This document shows, piece by piece, positions 51,440 to 60,500 of a DNA stretch of 64,000 nucleotides (position 1 is the first letter of the stretch; each line of letters starts with the position of its first letter). The stretch is from a bacterium (GTDB taxonomy: Bacteria > Eisenbacteria > RBG-16-71-46 > CAIMUX01): NCBI GenBank assembly GCA_030431975.1, contig JAUIHP010000003.1, positions 186,001 through 250,000 of the forward strand. The letters run 5' to 3'. A program made the position numbers and the translations under genes. The notes beneath the pieces are model-generated. The model had not been told where the DNA came from, made no database searches, and saw only the letters and a program-made list of their open reading frames with translations.

Positions 51440-52795
51440 TCAAACCACACGGTTCTCCATGAGCCACTCCACCAGATCGATTTTGGTCAGGATGGAGATG
51501 GGTTTCCGGTCGGCGTCGAGAACGACGGAACTTCCGTTCTTGAGAAGCTCTTCCTGCAAGACAGACAACGGAGACGCGAGTTCCACGGTAGAGACCGACC
51601 GGTTCATGATTTGGCGAACCAACGTGTCCTTGCCGGACTGTCCTGCACCCAGGTACTCGAGGATTCCGGCCTCCGTGAGTATCCCCACGGCCTTCCCGTC
51701 GTCGACGACCGGGAGCTGTGAGACTCCCTTCTTGCGCATGATGCTGGAAGCCTGGGCCACGGTGTCGGCGGAGCCGGCGGTAATGAGCTCGCGGCTCGGC
51801 ATGGACTCGATGAGCATCCGGACGTTTCCGACCTGCTCTCCACCGCCTGTGAACCGGTTGTCGGTCATCCATTTGTCGTCTACGAACTTCGTCATGTAGT
51901 TACGAACCCCGTCGGGCAGAATGACGACGCAGTTCTGTCCCTTCTTCAGCCTCGGCGCTTCTTTCAGGGCTGCAAAGAGCGCCGTCCCGCTGGAGCCGCC
52001 GCAAAGCAGCCCTTCCTCGCGAATGAGTCGACGGGCGAGTTGGAAGGAGGGGCCGTCGGTCGTCTTGACCCAGGTATCGACAAGGTTGCGGTCGAGTACG
52101 TCCGGAATGAAGTCGTAGCCGATCCCCTCGACTTTGTAAGTGCCGACTTCATCGCCGCCGGCCAGGATGGAACCTACCGGATCGGCCCCGACGATGACGC
52201 AGTTGGGGCAAGCTTCCTTGATCTTGCGGGCGACTCCCGTGATCGTGCCGCCGGTACCGGCGCCGATGACCATCATGTCGACCTTCCCGTCCATCTGGTC
52301 GAGGATCTCCTGACCGGTGTTCTCGTAGTGAACGTTGGGATTCGAGGGATTGGAGTACTGGTCGAGGATGTGAGCGTTGGGAAGCTGGGACTGCAGAGAC
52401 TTGGCGACGCCGATATGACTTTCGGGCGCATCCCAGGCCGCCTCGGTGGGGGTGCGGATGATCTCGGCGCCCAGGGCTTCGAGAACGACCTGCTTCTCCC
52501 GACTCATCTTCTCCGGCATCGTGATGATGACCCGGTAGCCTTTGACCGCCCCGGCCAGGGCGAGCCCGATTCCGGTGTTTCCACTGGTCGGCTCGATCAG
52601 CGTGTCGCCGGGCTTGATACGTCCCGAGGCTTCGGCATCCAACACCATCTGATACCCGATGCGGTCTTTGACCGATCCGCCGGGGTTCAGAAACTCGCAC
52701 TTCGCGAAAAGGTTGCACTCCAGGTGGGCTCCCACTCGGTGGAGACGAACCATGGGCGTGGAACCGATGGTTTCGAGGATGGTGTCGTGAATCAT
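51440..52795 (-). CDS. cbs: cystathionine beta-synthase
   Basis: 451 residues. A fold-type II PLP domain (1-310) begins ETIGSTPMVRLHRV. The PLP lysine is in NPGGSVKDRIG, the phosphate loop is GAGTGGTITGVA, and substrate loops include EPTSGNTGIGLA and GSSGTALFAA. Two C-terminal CBS domains follow (about 325-451: MIESMPSRELITAGSADTVAQ, LPVVDDGKAVGILTEAG, MNRSVSTVELASPL), which in relatives bind S-adenosylmethionine. It joins serine and homocysteine to cystathionine. The N-terminal haem domain of animal enzymes is missing, as in yeast and bacteria. GGAGGG precedes the ATG. No cystathionine gamma-lyase is adjacent. Confidence 0.92.
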   Translation of the reverse strand: MIHDTILETIGSTPMVRLHRVGAHLECNLFAKCEFLNPGGSVKDRIGYQMVLDAEASGRIKPGDTLIEPTSGNTGIGLALAGAVKGYRVIITMPEKMSREKQVVLEALGAEIIRTPTEAAWDAPESHIGVAKSLQSQLPNAHILDQYSNPSNPNVHYENTGQEILDQMDGKVDMMVIGAGTGGTITGVARKIKEACPNCVIVGADPVGSILAGGDEVGTYKVEGIGYDFIPDVLDRNLVDTWVKTTDGPSFQLARRLIREEGLLCGGSSGTALFAALKEAPRLKKGQNCVVILPDGVRNYMTKFVDDKWMTDNRFTGGGEQVGNVRMLIESMPSRELITAGSADTVAQASSIMRKKGVSQLPVVDDGKAVGILTEAGILEYLGAGQSGKDTLVRQIMNRSVSTVELASPLSVLQEELLKNGSSVVLDADRKPISILTKIDLVEWLMENRVV

Positions 52796-52841
52796 GGAGC
52801 CCTCCGGGGTCTTCCTTGTTGGACGGAAACGGTTAGGCGGA

Positions 52842-52870
52842 AACGGAGCGGGCATGTCACCCGCTCCGTT
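52842..52870 (-). terminator. terminator of the YegP-like gene
   Basis: AACGGAGCGGG and CCCGCTCCGTT form an 11-bp stem with a 7-base loop. Read on the minus strand it ends in TTT and lies about 95 bases past the stop of the 53296 gene, in front of the cbs gene. Confidence 0.65.
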
Positions 52871-52963
52871 GAGTCTCACAATTGGTGGTTCCGGATGTTT
52901 CGCGTCTCCGGTACGAGATCGGTGCGAGCCCGACGCCGACGGAGTCTGGATTCCGGTCCCGGA

Positions 52964-53296
52964 TTAGTCCGTCAGGTCGCTGAGCTTCGCATCCTTCGCA
53001 TTCGTCTGGATGGAACGGATTCCGTTTTCCATCGACGCCTTCGAGGAGTACATCTGGCTCGAGCCGATGACTTGCTTGTTCCGGGCAATCATCGCGAAGT
53101 ACGGCTTGCCGTTCTTGGCCACTTTCCGATCGAAACACTTGTCGTCCTTGCAATTCTTGCGGACGGACTCGATCCCGTTCTGAGCGGCCTTCTTTGTGCT
53201 GTAGCGCTCGCTGGTCAAAATGACCCGGCCGTTGGAAGCCTTCAGGTTCCACATGAACTGCGTCTTCGATTTCTTCAGCTCGAACGTTCCTGCCAT
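52964..53296 (-). CDS. yegP: YegP family protein (two DUF1508 repeats)
   Basis: 110 residues made of two homologous halves of about 50: FELKKSKTQFMWNLKASNGRVILTSERYSTKKAAQNGIESV and FDRKVAKNGKPYFAMIARNKQVIGSSQMYSSKASMENGIRSI. This is the classical DUF1508/YegP pattern (FxFNLKAxNGqvIlxSexYxsk). It is a small cytoplasmic protein of unknown function. AAGGAGGAACTC directly precedes the ATG, so the start is firm; the very long frame to 54211 is a shadow of the Msr gene. Confidence 0.92.
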   Translation of the reverse strand: MAGTFELKKSKTQFMWNLKASNGRVILTSERYSTKKAAQNGIESVRKNCKDDKCFDRKVAKNGKPYFAMIARNKQVIGSSQMYSSKASMENGIRSIQTNAKDAKLSDLTD

Positions 53297-53512
53297 GAGT
53301 TCCTCCTTGTCGTTCTCAGGCCGACAGCCGCAAACTAAACCGGATATGGCACCTAGGCAAGGCCGGAACGGCCGCCGCGTCCGATCCCCCGATTTCGACG
53401 AAACTACAAGTAGGGATCGGCGCTCCAAGGGACGATCGTCACAGTTCCGTGACCGGGAGGTACTCCCCGGTGAACCCGACGGAAGCCACCCTGGTAGAGG
53501 AGGTTGGACCTC

Positions 53513-54706
53513 ATGAAGAAGAACCCGAGCTGGACCCCGTTCCGGACCTCGTTCCGGACCCCGTTCCGGACCCCGTTCCGGACCCGTAGTTGGGCAGTGA
53601 GCCGAACTTTGAGTCGGTGGTTCTGGGCCACAGGCGCCACGGCGGCGCTGCTGGCGGTTGCCGCCTGCGCCCCGATGGCGGGCAGCGACGAGGCCATTGC
53701 TTCGGATGAGCGTCCGAGCCGTGTCCCTGCGGTCGACGGAGACTGGAAGGACTTCGAAAAGCCGTCCGAAGACGCGTTGAAGTCCCGTCTCGACGATCTC
53801 CAGTTCCGGGTGACGCAGCACGAGGGGACGGAGATGCCTTTCCGGAACACCTACTGGAATCACAAGAAGGACGGGATCTACGTCGACATCGTTTCGGGCG
53901 AGCCTCTCTTCAGTTCGCAGGACAAGTTTGAGTCCGGGACGGGATGGCCCAGTTTCACGCAGCCGCTTGTTTCCGAGCACGTCGTCGAGAAGGTCGACAA
54001 GGGTTTGGGCATGACCCGGATCGAAGTCCGGTCCCGCTACGGGGACTCGCACCTCGGCCACGTTTTCAATGACGGCCCGAATCCGACCGGGCTTCGCTAC
54101 TGCATCAATTCCGCCGCGCTCGACTTCGTTCCGGTGAGCGAACTCGAAGAGCGTGGGTACGGCCAGCTGGCCGGTCTGTTCGAGAAGGAGGGCAGCGTCT
54201 CGATGGAACACTCAGGAAAAACGGAAACGGCCATTCTGGCGGGCGGTTGCTTCTGGGGGATGGAAGAGATCATCCGTGAGATTCCGGGCGTCCTGGATAC
54301 GGATGTCGGCTACACCGGAGGTACCGTCAAGGACGCCACCTATCGCGACGTGACGACGGGAAGGTCCGGTCACGCCGAAGCGGTCCGTGTCGTCTTCGAT
54401 CCGGAGACTTTGAAGTACGACGACCTCCTCGTCTGGTTCTTCAAGATGCATGACCCGACGACGGAGAACCGTCAGGGTAACGACCGCGGAACGCAGTACC
54501 GGTCCGCCATCTTCTTTACGACGCCGGAGCAGAAGGCGACGGCCGAAGTGGTCACGAAGAAGATCGACGAAGCAGGTCACTATGACAATCCGATCGTCAC
54601 GCAGATCGTCGAGGCGGGGGAGTTCTATCTGGCCGAGGACTATCACCAGGACTATCTGGAGAAGAATCCGAACGGATACACCTGCCACTTTCTGCGTGAC
54701 TGGTAG
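53513..54706 (+). CDS. msrBA: MsrB-MsrA methionine sulfoxide reductase fusion, lipoprotein
   Basis: 397 residues. An Arg/Phe-rich repeat (FRTP units) forms a very long basic n-region, then [16 protein letters not shown] gives a lipobox. MsrB (about 80-215: [35 protein letters not shown], catalytic Cys in [11 protein letters not shown]) lacks the CxxC pairs that bind structural zinc in many MsrBs. MsrA (about 235-397) has the catalytic Cys in [15 protein letters not shown] and [13 protein letters not shown]. The fusion order B-A is the less common one. It repairs oxidised methionines in envelope proteins. The ATG has GAGGAGG nine bases upstream; an in-frame TTG at 53504 is too close to that site. 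Confidence 0.93.
   Translation: MKKNPSWTPFRTSFRTPFRTPFRTRSWAVSRTLSRWFWATGATAALLAVAACAPMAGSDEAIASDERPSRVPAVDGDWKDFEKPSEDALKSRLDDLQFRVTQHEGTEMPFRNTYWNHKKDGIYVDIVSGEPLFSSQDKFESGTGWPSFTQPLVSEHVVEKVDKGLGMTRIEVRSRYGDSHLGHVFNDGPNPTGLRYCINSAALDFVPVSELEERGYGQLAGLFEKEGSVSMEHSGKTETAILAGGCFWGMEEIIREIPGVLDTDVGYTGGTVKDATYRDVTTGRSGHAEAVRVVFDPETLKYDDLLVWFFKMHDPTTENRQGNDRGTQYRSAIFFTTPEQKATAEVVTKKIDEAGHYDNPIVTQIVEAGEFYLAEDYHQDYLEKNPNGYTCHFLRDW
53537..53584 (+). repeat. 12-bp tandem repeat, four units, in frame
   Basis: Four units of ccgttccggacc (one base changed in the second) encode PFRT/SFRT in the signal-peptide n-region of the MsrBA lipoprotein. Confidence 0.9.
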
Positions 54707-54789
54707 AGCAAAAAACTCGGAGAGGCCCGCGCCAACAAGAGTGTGAACTTCGAAGCGCCGAATAACCCCGGCCGGCGTATTCGAAGTAG

Positions 54790-54821
54790 ATCAGCCGCCT
54801 CCCATACGGGGGGCGGCTGAT
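54790..54821. terminator. strong bidirectional terminator
   Basis: ATCAGCCGCCTCCC pairs with its complement over 14 bp (one T-G) around the loop ATAC; TCGTTTCTC follows. It lies between the convergent msrBA and 54888 genes. Confidence 0.8.
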
Positions 54822-54830
54822 TCGTTTCTC

Positions 54831-54866
54831 GGCATCGGCTCCGGCATCGGCTCCGGTTCAGGTTCC
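54831..54866. repeat. 12-bp tandem repeat, three units, non-coding
   Basis: Two exact copies of ggcatcggctcc and a diverged third follow the msrBA terminator. It is the same 12-bp period as the coding repeats on either side. Confidence 0.8.
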
Positions 54867-54887
54867 GGTGTTCGGTGGGAGTCGTTT

Positions 54888-55580
54888 CTATCGACGGCTG
54901 CCGCGTAGTAGCAGATGAATCCCGGCCGCCAGCATCCATAGAATGCTCGCCAGTGACCCCAGGTCCGCAAAGATCGCAGCGCTTCCACCCGAAATCACCG
55001 AGACGACCAGGACGCCGGTCAGGAGGTCCAGGGCCGCCGCGGTCCAACCCACGACGGAAAGCCATCTCGGTAGGGCCCCGGAGCACCAGCTCGCCACACT
55101 GAAGCCTAGGATCGTGATCCCCCAGGTGGCGATCTCTGCCGTGAAAAGAACGCGGGTTGATTCGAAGAGTAGCCAGAAGAGGTCATCGGTCACGGTGTCC
55201 GAACCGAGGAACGTCAGTATCTCGAGCCCGTTTGTGACGACGCCGTTGGTCACCCAGAGAGCCGTCCCGAGGAGTCCAACAATGCCCCAACCGACCGCCG
55301 CCCGCTGTCGAGACGACAACACCCGAAGGAAGAGAGCGGAAGCGAACAGGATGATCCCCGTGAATGCGACGTAGCGGAAACCGTGGACGATCGCCCACGT
55401 GCCACCTTCCCGCGCCAGATACTCCTGAAGCTCCGTTCCCATCGCTCCGTCGGGTGGAAACTGCTTGAGGGCGGCGTTGAGAATGAAGTGGATGGCGATG
55501 GCCGCCACAATGGATGCGCCTCCAATGCGGATGAAGCCGCTTCCGTCGCCTTGCTGCGTGTCCTCGCCGTCAATTGACAT
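54888..55580 (-). CDS. six-span membrane protein (DUF4386-like)
   Basis: 230 residues with about six membrane spans (ASIVAAIAIHFILNAAL, YVAFTGIILFASALFL, VGWGIVGLLGTALWV, TAEIATWGITILGFSV, SVVGWTAAALDLLTGVLVVSVI, ASILWMLAAGIHLLL). The long loop after span 1 (FPPDGAMGTELQEYLAREG) and overall order resemble DUF4386 proteins, but this is a weak match by eye. The ATG at 55580 has GGGAGAG before it; the longer frame lacks protein-like sequence. No function can be proposed. Confidence 0.75.
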   Translation of the reverse strand: MSIDGEDTQQGDGSGFIRIGGASIVAAIAIHFILNAALKQFPPDGAMGTELQEYLAREGGTWAIVHGFRYVAFTGIILFASALFLRVLSSRQRAAVGWGIVGLLGTALWVTNGVVTNGLEILTFLGSDTVTDDLFWLLFESTRVLFTAEIATWGITILGFSVASWCSGALPRWLSVVGWTAAALDLLTGVLVVSVISGGSAAIFADLGSLASILWMLAAGIHLLLRGSRR

Positions 55581-55754
55581 CGTCGTCTCTCCCGGTTGGT
55601 TCGAAGCCCTGACGGCCTTTCCCAAAGGCCCCCATACGTGCTCCTGGAACGCCAACTTGCGGGGGAAGTGCACAGGATGACGGTCCGGAGGCATGAAAGT
55701 CCGACTGCTACTGCAGCCGGACTCTCTGTCCCACTCTGTTTTGCCTCCTCGGCC

Positions 55755-55791
55755 TAGCCCGAACTATTCATGTCATGAATAGTTCGGGCTA
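55755..55791. repeat. perfect 37-bp palindrome
   Basis: Two 18-base arms (tagcccgaactattcatg and its exact complement) surround one T. The right arm ends in the stop codon of the methyltransferase (TAG, minus strand). No T-run follows on either strand, so a simple intrinsic terminator is doubtful; a protein-binding site or cruciform is possible. Confidence 0.9.
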
Positions 55792-57147
55792 AACGATCAG
55801 GCGATAGAACTGCAGAAAGAAGTTGTCGATCGGCAGCACCTCGATATCTCGAAATCCGGCTTCCTGTGCGTAGGCGCGCAGCGTGTCGGGACGCATGACG
55901 GTTCCCGTGCATGCGGAGTGCTCTCCATCCATTCCGACCGGCAGGCAGTGAAGAACCGACCAGCCGTACATCATCCACTCGACTCCCGTGCCGTTTGCGC
56001 TGAAACGCTCGCCGACCCGCTCGTCTCCGATCAGAACCGTGCCGCCGGGACGAACAAGGCGTCGCATCGTTCGCAGCGCCGAGACTGGATCGCTCATGTC
56101 GTGGACACACTCGAAGGCCGTGACCAGGTCATAGGAGCCCGCCAACTCCGAGTCCCCAGCATCCCGAACCTGAAACTGGACCCGGCTCCGGAGCGTGGGA
56201 TCCCCGACGGCCGCCTCTCCCAGATGGGCGCGGGCCATGCTGATCGAGGGCGCGTCGAGGTCGAACCCGTCAACCTGGACGCGAGGGAACTCCTGGGCCA
56301 GTCCGATCGAAGACCAACCCACGCCGCAGCCAACGTCGGCCACGCGAGCGCCGGATCCGCGCAGCCGCGCCTGCAGGCCCGGAACGCCCGGAACCCACTT
56401 CTGTGCGTACTCGTGAAGGAACATGGCGCGATTCATCCGGCCCTGTCCTTCGACGAACTCGACCCCGTACTCGGAGTAGGGGACTCCGGCACCCGTGCGG
56501 AAGGCCTCCAACAGCTGCGGGAGCGGCCGAACCACGCCCGCGATGACCTGGGTCAGGGGAGCGAGGTAGTTCAGGCTTTCGTCGTCCGTCAGCACCTCGT
56601 CGTGACCGGCAGGGAAAAAGTAGCGTCTCTTCTCCGCAGGCAACTGATCGTCCTCGACCTTGAGGACCCCGGAAACCGTCTGTTGCTCGAGCCACTCGCG
56701 AACGTAGCGCTCGTGGGTGCCCGTGCGGTAGGCGAGCTGTCCGGAGGTCACCGCCCCGTCCTCTGCCAAGACCCGGTAGAGACCGAGGCGGTCGCCGACG
56801 TACATCGTGAAGATGCTGAGAGCGCCCCCCGCGTCGCGGAGCATTCGATCGAGGAATTCGTCCCGCGCTTCCGCGGCAGGGTCTTCCGTCGTCTCGACTT
56901 CGATCTGAGAGTCGTCCGTTGGACCGTTCCCGGAGCCGTTCCCGGAGCCGTCCCCGGAGCCGTCCCCGTAGTCAACCCGGGAGCTGGCTTGGGAGTCGTC
57001 CGCGCGCTTGGCCTGGGAGTTGGCCTGGGAGCCGACCTGGGAGTTGGCCCGGACTTCGGGCTCGTCCTCGTAGATGGGGATTAGCGTTTCGACCCCGTGC
57101 GGGTCGGGCGTTTCGGGTTGGTCCCAGTAGTTCTCGATGTTGCTCAT
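55789..57147 (-). CDS. class I SAM-dependent methyltransferase with winged-helix N-domain
   Basis: 452 residues. A low-complexity N-terminal tail (NSQVGSQANSQAKRADDSQ, GDGSGDGSGNGSG) of about 90 residues is encoded partly by 12-bp repeats. A winged-helix dimerisation domain follows (about 105-190: LGLYRVLAEDGAVTSGQLAYRTGTHERYVREWLEQQ). The Rossmann-fold methyltransferase has motif I ARVADVGCGVGWSSIGLA, motif II acidic VDGFDLDAPS, and LVRPGGTVLIGDERV. The architecture resembles small-molecule O-methyltransferases and Rv2258c-like proteins; the substrate is unknown. GGAGG lies before the ATG. Its stop codon is the first triplet of a perfect palindrome. Confidence 0.88.
   Translation of the reverse strand: MSNIENYWDQPETPDPHGVETLIPIYEDEPEVRANSQVGSQANSQAKRADDSQASSRVDYGDGSGDGSGNGSGNGPTDDSQIEVETTEDPAAEARDEFLDRMLRDAGGALSIFTMYVGDRLGLYRVLAEDGAVTSGQLAYRTGTHERYVREWLEQQTVSGVLKVEDDQLPAEKRRYFFPAGHDEVLTDDESLNYLAPLTQVIAGVVRPLPQLLEAFRTGAGVPYSEYGVEFVEGQGRMNRAMFLHEYAQKWVPGVPGLQARLRGSGARVADVGCGVGWSSIGLAQEFPRVQVDGFDLDAPSISMARAHLGEAAVGDPTLRSRVQFQVRDAGDSELAGSYDLVTAFECVHDMSDPVSALRTMRRLVRPGGTVLIGDERVGERFSANGTGVEWMMYGWSVLHCLPVGMDGEHSACTGTVMRPDTLRAYAQEAGFRDIEVLPIDNFFLQFYRLIV
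56924..56971 (-). repeat. 12-bp tandem repeat, four units, in frame
   Basis: Four units of ccgttcccggag (with C/T changes) encode the Gly/Ser/Asp/Asn tail of the methyltransferase. Confidence 0.85.
57012..57047 (-). repeat. 12-bp tandem repeat, three units, in frame
   Basis: Three units of cctgggagttgg (the second diverged) encode NSQV/GSQA/NSQA-type residues in the same tail, 40 bases from the neighbouring repeat. Confidence 0.8.
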
Positions 57148-57501
57148 GGTCAGGCCTCCAATGGGGACGCGCCCCGGCGTGGCAATGCGTGTTCGTGAAA
57201 CGTCTGTCTGCTTCTACTCATGAGCTGCGCAGCGCGAGCTCGAGCCCCGACACGAAAAAAGTGGAGCCCGGCGATTCCTGAAGGCGCCTGTCCTGGTAGA
57301 GCATCGGAAGCTCGATTGCTTCGGCTCGGGTACCCCTGTGGTGGCGGCGCGCCCAGGGCGGGCGCCCGGATTTGGATGCCCAGATCCGGGCGTTGCCCGT
57401 TCTTGTGCAGGGCGGGGAAGGCTGTTGCGACCTCAACGTGCGGGATCCCGGCCCGGTTGCCAATTTTGTTTTGCTAAGATAGCGGTGAAGGGGGCGCATC
57501 G
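57148..57501. other. 354-base divergent intergenic region
   Basis: It lies between the methyltransferase (leftward) and the kinase-TPR gene (rightward). It holds copy A of the 62-bp duplicated element. An AT-rich patch at about 57458-57481 (containing AATTTTGTTTTGC) could be the kinase promoter, but spacing fits neither a sigma-70 nor a sigma-54 consensus well. Confidence 0.5.
57193..57254 (+). repeat. 62-bp duplicated element, copy A
   Basis: Gap-free match to 63107-63168, 44 of 62 bases. Shared blocks are TCGTGAA, GTCTGTCTGCTTC, CTGCGCAG and CCCCGACACG. A GTG at 57189 opens a 30-codon frame through it (…LSASTHELRS…SPDT…) ending at 57281. Confidence 0.75.
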
Positions 57502-60500
57502 TTGCCGAGCCATCCGGAGCCGAGATACCACCGAATCGACCTCATCGCGGATCACCCCAATCGTTCTTCATCGAGGTCCCAGGATCGCCTCACCGGCCGC
57601 TCCGTATTCGTGAAGTCCGGTGCGCGCCGCGATGTCGTCGACGAGTGTCTGGCGCTCCTTTCCCTTCCGCCGTCCGTCACACCGGACTGTATCGACCTCG
57701 TTCCCGACACCGATGGGGTGAGCCTTGTCCTGCCCTGGATGGAGGGGGAGACCCTCGCGCAGCGCCTCTCCCGACTCGGACCGTTGGATGACGGAGCGCT
57801 GCTGTACGACTTGGCTGGGACATTGGGCTCGCTGCACCGGCGCGGGTTCGTTCATGTCGATCTCAAGCCGGGTAACGTCTTTCTGGAGAGTTGCTTGTCC
57901 ATCCCCGAGGGGGCAAGCGTTTCGCCCAGGGACAGGCTCCGCCTCATCGACTTCGGAATGGCGAAAACCCCATTCTTTCGGTTGGCCAACTCGGATCTCG
58001 GAGGTACTCGTCCCTACGTTGCTCCGGAGGTCGAGCGCGGCTGGTCCGTCGGACCTGCTGCCGATGTTCATGCGTTTGGACGAATCGTCGCTCTTGGCTT
58101 CAGCCCATGGGTCGATCGACAAGGTCTTCAGGATTGGGTCTCGCAGCTGTGTTCGTCGAAGGCCCGCGAGCGACCGTCCATGGCCGAAGTACTCAGGGTC
58201 ATTGCTCAGCACGAGACCGACCTCCCGGAGTCGGATTTCCATAGGTCCGAACTTGGCGGCGGCCGTCTTTACGGACGGGCCCGGCAACTCGAGTTCGCTG
58301 CGAAATCGATCGCAGCGGCGCAGTCGGCACGCCTCTTGATTCATGCCAGACCAGGAACGGGACTCACCCGATTCCTTTTGGAATTACTGGTGTACATGGA
58401 TCAGAAGAACGAGCGCATGCCGAGACTCATCGAGTGCCCTACCCGTGGTGATTGGAATCCACAGGTTGCAACCGATCTACTCGCGCACGCGGAGAGGCAA
58501 GGTCGTCCGGTCCTTGCCTTCGTCTCCGATCCATCCCCAGGGTTGCATGAGTTGGAGTTCAGTCGACGAGAATGGGTGGAGCGGGAGTTCCCCAGGGAAC
58601 AGCGCCTTCATCTGCGTCCGGTTGGTCCGGAAGCCTTTGTTTCTTCCATGGTGGATACCCTCGGCGAAGGAGGAGCGAGCGTCGACAAACTCGGCGAAGC
58701 TATCTGGACCGAGACGGAAGGAGATTGGTGGGCGGCCCGGCGGATCTTCTCGGATTCGGCTTCTTCGCGTGCGACGGGAGGGCGCGCGGGTCGGATCCCG
58801 AATGAGAGGGAGGAGATCCAATCTGTCGCGCTCTCACCCATTTTGCCGGCGGAAGAGTCGCTTCGGAACGTCCTATCGCTCTGTGCCCTCGTCGGTCGGC
58901 GTTTCCCGAGATCCCTCGGTGAGAGGTTGATCGACTCGGGCCGCAGTGAAGGCTACGGACCTCCGGAACCGGACAGTGCCGACCGTACTGATGCGTCGAT
59001 CGCGCGCCTCGTTGACCGGGGCTACCTCTGGCTCTCCGATGATGATCTGTTGGAGTTTCCGACGAGGAAACTCTTCGCTGAGGCCAAATCGCAGACGGAA
59101 AACTGGGGCGACCGCCGACTTGCAGTCTTGCGGCTCATCCACGCCATGGATACCGACACGGCGGCGGATGTAGAGCGTTGTCTCGAGGCCTGTCGCCGCG
59201 CCCACGTGCTCGATGATCTCCGGGGTGAACGCGAAACGTTCCGGCTGGGGCTCGAGAGTCGCTTGAATGAGGGTGATTGGCGATCGGTGCTCGAATTGCT
59301 TTCCTACCCGTCATCCGAAACGGTTGACTGGACAGAGGACCAGACGCCGGAGGTGCTTGATTCCCTGGCGGCACGCTTCGGGTTTGAGCCCGAGTTTCTC
59401 TACAATGCCGCCGCGGACGCCCTCAAACAGTCTCGACCCAACGTCGCAACGAAACTTTGGGATTCGGTTGCCCGGATGAGCGACAGTGCTGATGCCGTGA
59501 ATGCGATCAGTCGAATCTTGAATCTCGATCCGCGACCGGAGAGTTTTGACAGATATGCGGATCGATTGGCGGAACTGGAGTCGCACGGCTTTCGGCCTCG
59601 AGCGGGAGAGCTCGACCTTTGGCGAGCCAATGCAATGCTTCGCCAGGGGGCCGCGAAAGAGGCCCGTGAGTGCCTGGATCGCGCGCTTCCCCTGATGGAA
59701 GCCGATGGCGGTCGCTTCCTGGACATCGCCTATCTGCAGAAGGCGATTCTCGATGCGCGACCCGACGACGAAGCCTTCGTCGGACTTCTCGACGAGGCGA
59801 TGAAGCACGCTCCCACACCTCCACGAAAGATGATCATCTGCTGCAACGCTGCGCTCATGTTTGGACATCGCTGGCAAGCCGAACGTGTCGTCGAGATCTG
59901 TGAATACGGGCTGTCCTTGGATGCGGGAGTCGGAACCCAACTGTCCAGGCACATCCTGCAGCAGAACTTGGCTTGGGGGCTCTATGGGCTCGATCGCGTT
60001 CACGAATCCTTTCGATCTGCTCGGGCTTTGGAACGTTTCGAGTCCGATACCCATCAGCCGGAGTCTTCTCGAGGCCTCCTCGGTCTATGTGCGAGCTATC
60101 TTGGCGACTTCACGACGGGAATCCGGGCCCTTCGTGAAGGCTATGACGTGGCCCTTTCTGCCAACCACGTCGAGTCGTCGACGGCGCTACTTTCCAATCT
60201 TCTCAGCGTCATGGTGGATGCGGATAGGATGGAACTGGCGGCAGGGGTGCCGCGCCTCCGCAATACGTCTACACCGAAAGCCGAACTGGTCAACGCCCGG
60301 CTTGCGGCCGTCCGCGAGATGGGCCACGAACGTTGGGACGTCGCTCTCAGCGGGCTGGAGTCTGTTATGCCGCTCGTTCCGCACCTGACGCCACCCGATA
60401 AACTCGGGTTGTTTCATCAAGCGGCCTGGGTTCGGCTGGCGATTGGGCGTTCCAGCAAAGATGTGGACGTGTTGCTGGAAGCGTCACGGGGTTTCAACGA

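Noticed and set aside
56919-57281. 120-codon plus-strand frame rich in Arg/Pro/Ser
   Set aside because: Its first 85 codons are antisense to the repeats of the methyltransferase tail; only its last 30 codons overlap the duplicated 62-bp element, which is treated separately.
57450-57485. Sigma-54 promoter before the kinase-TPR gene
   Set aside because: A GG and a GC pair are present in the AT-rich patch, but their spacing does not match the -24/-12 consensus.
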